From Rhodocyclaceae bacterium (lineage in GTDB: Bacteria; Pseudomonadota; Gammaproteobacteria; Burkholderiales; Rhodocyclaceae), in contig JALNXH010000018.1 of NCBI GenBank assembly GCA_023230455.1, positions 1 to 64,000 of the forward strand: DNA of 64,000 bases. Reading direction: 5' to 3'. The notes beneath the pieces are model-generated. The model made no database searches. It saw only the letters and a list, made by a program, of their open reading frames with translations, and was not told the origin of the DNA. Position numbers and translations under genes: made by a program. How positions within the stretch are numbered: the first letter of the stretch is position 1; every line of letters starts with the position of its first letter. Shown piece by piece: positions 62,292 through 64,000 of the stretch.

Positions 62292-62380
62292 CTGACTCAA
62301 TTTGAGCCTTTGCATCGCGGGGGGCGTGGCATGGCGCCGGCATCTTTGGCAACGGCTTGTTTCAATTACTAATTTGCTTA

Positions 62381-62469
62381 GTCCATTCGCATTGAGTCCT
62401 TCGACTTGCTCGGGACTGGTTTCGACAAGCTCAATGCCAAACGATATGACGCGTTCAGCGTCTCCTTAG
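62381..62469. repeat. Dispersed imperfect palindromic repeat, copy 3
   Basis: GTCCATTCGCATTGAGTCCTT, TTTCGACAAGCTCAATGCC and the terminal TTCAGCGTCTCCTTA mirror copy 2 (GTCCGTTCGCATTGAGCCCTT, TTTCGACAGGCTCAGCCC, ATCAGCGGTTCCTTA). The inner arm is more degenerate than in copies 1 and 2. Confidence 0.7.
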
Positions 62470-62506
62470 GCTCGGGGCCGCCATCGACGGTACCGAAGAA
62501 GAGCGG

Positions 62507-63190
62507 CTACCGCCTGCTTCCAGACAAGCCGGATATCACCGAATACACGAATAAAAAGGATCCCGCGCCGCTTTCGCGCGACTTAAGCCACGAGTCGGCC
62601 CGTAGATTTTTGGTTGCCAGAGACTTGATCAAACCGTCCACACCACCTTCTCGAATGGCTTGTTCAAAAGGCAATCGGTAGGTCGTAATCAGACTGATGT
62701 CCGAGATCTTTATGTCGTAGACCTTCCACCCGAGCGCAGTTTTTTCCATGTCGTAGTCGATGCTCATGTTCGCGGTGCCGGGCTGCTTCAAGACGGATTT
62801 CACCGTGACTGTGATTTCGTCGGGCGCCATCCGCAGCGTTTTGTACTCGATGGTCTGATCGCGGTAGCTCGTTAGTGTGGCGGAATAGGTGCGTACCAGC
62901 AGCGTGCGGAATTCGATAACGAGCGCGTCCTGCTGAGCCGGCGAAGCGATGCGCCAGCTGCGCGCCATTGCGAGCCGGGTCATGTGGCGAAAGTTGAACA
63001 TCGGCAGAATCGTCGACTCGGCCAGCTCCACGATCTTCTCCATACTGTTTTCCTGGAGGTTCTTGTTTTGCATGATGCCGGTGGTCATCGCCGAGGTGGC
63101 GGTGCGCAGTTGTATATCCGGGGGCGCCTGTGGTGCCGCACTTGCCCAGCCGGCAAATGCAACCAAACACATGAAAATAATATTGCGCAT
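62507..63190 (-). CDS. MlaC-like periplasmic phospholipid-binding protein (orphan)
   Basis: The 227-residue product has a signal peptide (to AGWASA) and the MlaC/Ttg2D domain (about 45-205, ILPMFNFRHMTRLAMARSWR, RTLLVRTYSATLTSY, GWKVYDIKISDISLITTYR). MlaC carries phospholipids between the outer and inner membranes in the Mla system. No MlaA, B, D, E or F gene is adjacent, so this is an isolated paralogue. Site 12 lies 100 bases upstream. The tail after residue 205 (ESGAGSFLFVYSVISGLSGSRR) is unusual for the family. Confidence 0.85.
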   Translation of the reverse strand: MRNIIFMCLVAFAGWASAAPQAPPDIQLRTATSAMTTGIMQNKNLQENSMEKIVELAESTILPMFNFRHMTRLAMARSWRIASPAQQDALVIEFRTLLVRTYSATLTSYRDQTIEYKTLRMAPDEITVTVKSVLKQPGTANMSIDYDMEKTALGWKVYDIKISDISLITTYRLPFEQAIREGGVDGLIKSLATKNLRADSWLKSRESGAGSFLFVYSVISGLSGSRR

Positions 63191-63289
63191 TGGGGACTAC
63201 CTCTTTTAGCGCTGCTCTGCGGCGGAAAGGAAGCGACCCACCGAACGAGATATATCGTGGGTCGATTATCGCCAGCAGAGAACTAAGCG

Positions 63290-63309
63290 CTGTGCGTTGC
63301 CGCACATAG
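63290..63309. promoter_or_regulatory. Crp-like operator site 12
   Basis: CTGTGCGTTGCCGCACATAG contains the perfect dyad TGTGCG-TTGC-CGCACA and is the closest copy to the consensus. Confidence 0.7.
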
Positions 63310-63435
63310 TTGGAATCGAGTCACGCAGGGATCGGTGGAGTGGATGGAGGTGCGTCGTCAAGGAGCACTAAATCCAGACGGTCGCAAAATCCATTCGGTT
63401 TTTGCTTCGTTGGTCTTCATCCGGATTTTCATCGA

Positions 63436-63455
63436 ATGTTCTATAAAGAACATAT
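63436..63455. promoter_or_regulatory. Crp-like operator site 13
   Basis: ATGTTCTATAAAGAACATAT has perfect ATGTTC/GAACAT arms around TATAAA, the same form as site 10 of the Crp/Fnr region. It lies 96 bases before the exoprotein ATG. Confidence 0.65.
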
Positions 63456-63478
63456 GCTAAAAGCAACTTATGCGCTCT

Positions 63479-63498
63479 CTGTACGCTGTCGCACAGAG
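63479..63498. promoter_or_regulatory. Crp-like operator site 14
   Basis: CTGTACGCTGTCGCACAGAG, extended to CTCTGTACG-CTGT-CGCACAGAG from 63477, has nine-base arms with one mismatch. It lies 53 bases before the exoprotein ATG. Confidence 0.65.
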
Positions 63499-63550
63499 CG
63501 TTGCGCGGCAAAGTCGCTAGCCTTCGAAGATTATTTCGCCATGTGCAACG

Positions 63551-64000
63551 ATGATGCGTTCCAGTCAGCCAAATCCGCTGCAAGGCTTTCCAAACGCCCT
63601 TGGCACCCGTCGTTTTTCGGGGCCGGCGCAAGCAAAGTCGATCGTCGGCGGTCGAGCGGCGGATCGCTCGATCCTGTGGCAAAGAAAGGCTGTCGGTGCG
63701 GTGGCCGTGTGTCTTTTTGCTGTCAGCCCGGCCCATGCGAACGGAACGAATCCGACGGTGGTGGCGGGGCAGGCGAGTTTTTCCACTTTGGGCGGATCGC
63801 TCAGCGTCACCAATAGTCCAGGAGCGATCATCAACTGGCAGCAATTTTCGATCGGCGCCGGCGAAACGATGCGTTTCATTCAGCAAAGCGCAACGTCGAG
63901 CGTGCTCAATCGCGTCATCGGCCCCGATCCCTCCTTAATTCTCGGTGCACTCACCTCCAATGGCCGGGTCTTCCTTATCAATCCGAGCGGGATACTGATC
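63551..64000 (+). CDS. Two-partner secretion exoprotein / filamentous haemagglutinin N-terminus (cut by window end)
   Basis: An open frame from ATG 63551 (MMRSSQPNPLQG...) runs to the window edge without a stop, so 150 codons are visible. It shows the long signal region of TPS proteins (KAVGAVAVCLFAVSPAHA), then the filamentous-haemagglutinin TPS domain: QASFSTLGGSLSVTNSPGAI, INWQQFSIGAGETMRFIQQS, then SVLNRVIG and GRVFLINPSGILI. The NxxNPNGI-like motif of the family appears as INPSGI. Such proteins are large adhesins or cell-surface exoproteins exported by a TpsB pore; the partner would be outside the window. Confidence 0.85.
   Translation, partial: MMRSSQPNPLQGFPNALGTRRFSGPAQAKSIVGGRAADRSILWQRKAVGAVAVCLFAVSPAHANGTNPTVVAGQASFSTLGGSLSVTNSPGAIINWQQFSIGAGETMRFIQQSATSSVLNRVIGPDPSLILGALTSNGRVFLINPSGILI

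Larger units (their letters stand above)
62135..62506. other. Intergenic region with operator-like site and repeat
   Basis: No gene is supported. It holds the promoter of the DUF3494 lipoprotein, operator-like site 11 (62272-62291), and dispersed repeat copy 3 (62381-62469). Confidence 0.5.
63191..63550. promoter_or_regulatory. Divergent regulatory region between MlaC-like and TPS exoprotein genes
   Basis: There is no gene in this stretch. Three members of the recurrent palindrome are present (63290-63309, 63436-63455, 63479-63498), two of them within 115 bases of the exoprotein ATG. It is the densest cluster besides that at the Crp/Fnr genes. Confidence 0.6.

Overview
The window looks like chromosome of a Gram-negative betaproteobacterium (Rhodocyclales or a relative; inferred, not proven). 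The evidence is the envelope-biogenesis gene order rseP-bamA-skp-lpxD-fabZ-lpxA-lpxB-rnhB, the divergent ppsR/ppsA pair, cbpA-cbpM, a HiPIP, a complete type II secretion cluster, and high G+C coding with GTG/TTG starts.

Layout. 1-8741: outer-membrane and lipid A operon on the + strand (rseP is cut by the window edge), ending in rnhB and a SpoU methyltransferase. 8761-11890: TonB-dependent receptor plus an ABC-type periplasmic binding protein with no permease. 11894-16506: ppsR (-) divergent from ppsA-nfeD-SPFH. 16513-17745: tRNA-Leu(TAA), a stub of a tyrosine integrase, a CsbD stress gene and a dispersed repeat. 17743-24795: small accessory genes (VIT-like transporter, cbpA-cbpM, HiPIP, FMN reductase, DUF2243, haloperoxidase-like hydrolase, di-heme cytochrome, SRPBCC, DUF883). 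25151-38611: a giant cyclic beta-1,2-glucan synthase, an AI-2E-type and a YihY-type membrane protein, and a REC-PAS-PAS-GGDEF protein. 39393-50228: T2SS as two divergent operons, gspGHIJKLMN (-) and gspCDEF (+). 50464-55626: a three-gene operon kaiC-kaiB-(PAS)3-GAF-GGDEF-EAL. 56659-58599: two divergent, paralogous Crp/Fnr regulators. 58761-64000: surface proteins, namely an OmpA-family protein, an Ig-like/DUF3494 lipoprotein, an orphan MlaC-like protein, and the start of a filamentous-haemagglutinin-type TPS exoprotein that runs off the window.

Main finding. A 20-bp pseudo-palindrome, consensus close to CTGTRCG-N4-CGCACATAG (core TGTNC-N6-GNACA, the half-site geometry of a CRP site), occurs at about 14 intergenic places. 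Three copies lie between the two Crp/Fnr genes. Others lie upstream of the T2SS operons, the kaiC operon, the TPS exoprotein, the MlaC-like gene, the DUF3494 lipoprotein, the FMN reductase/DUF2243 pair and small secreted or stress genes. I infer a regulon in which one or both Crp/Fnr paralogues co-ordinate secretion, surface proteins and a KaiBC/c-di-GMP module. The KaiC itself is unusual: CI is intact and the three CII phospho-sites are kept, but the CII catalytic Glu-Glu pair reads Asp-Ser and there is a charged helical C-terminal extension. Its downstream partner has a degenerate GGDEF and an intact EAL domain.
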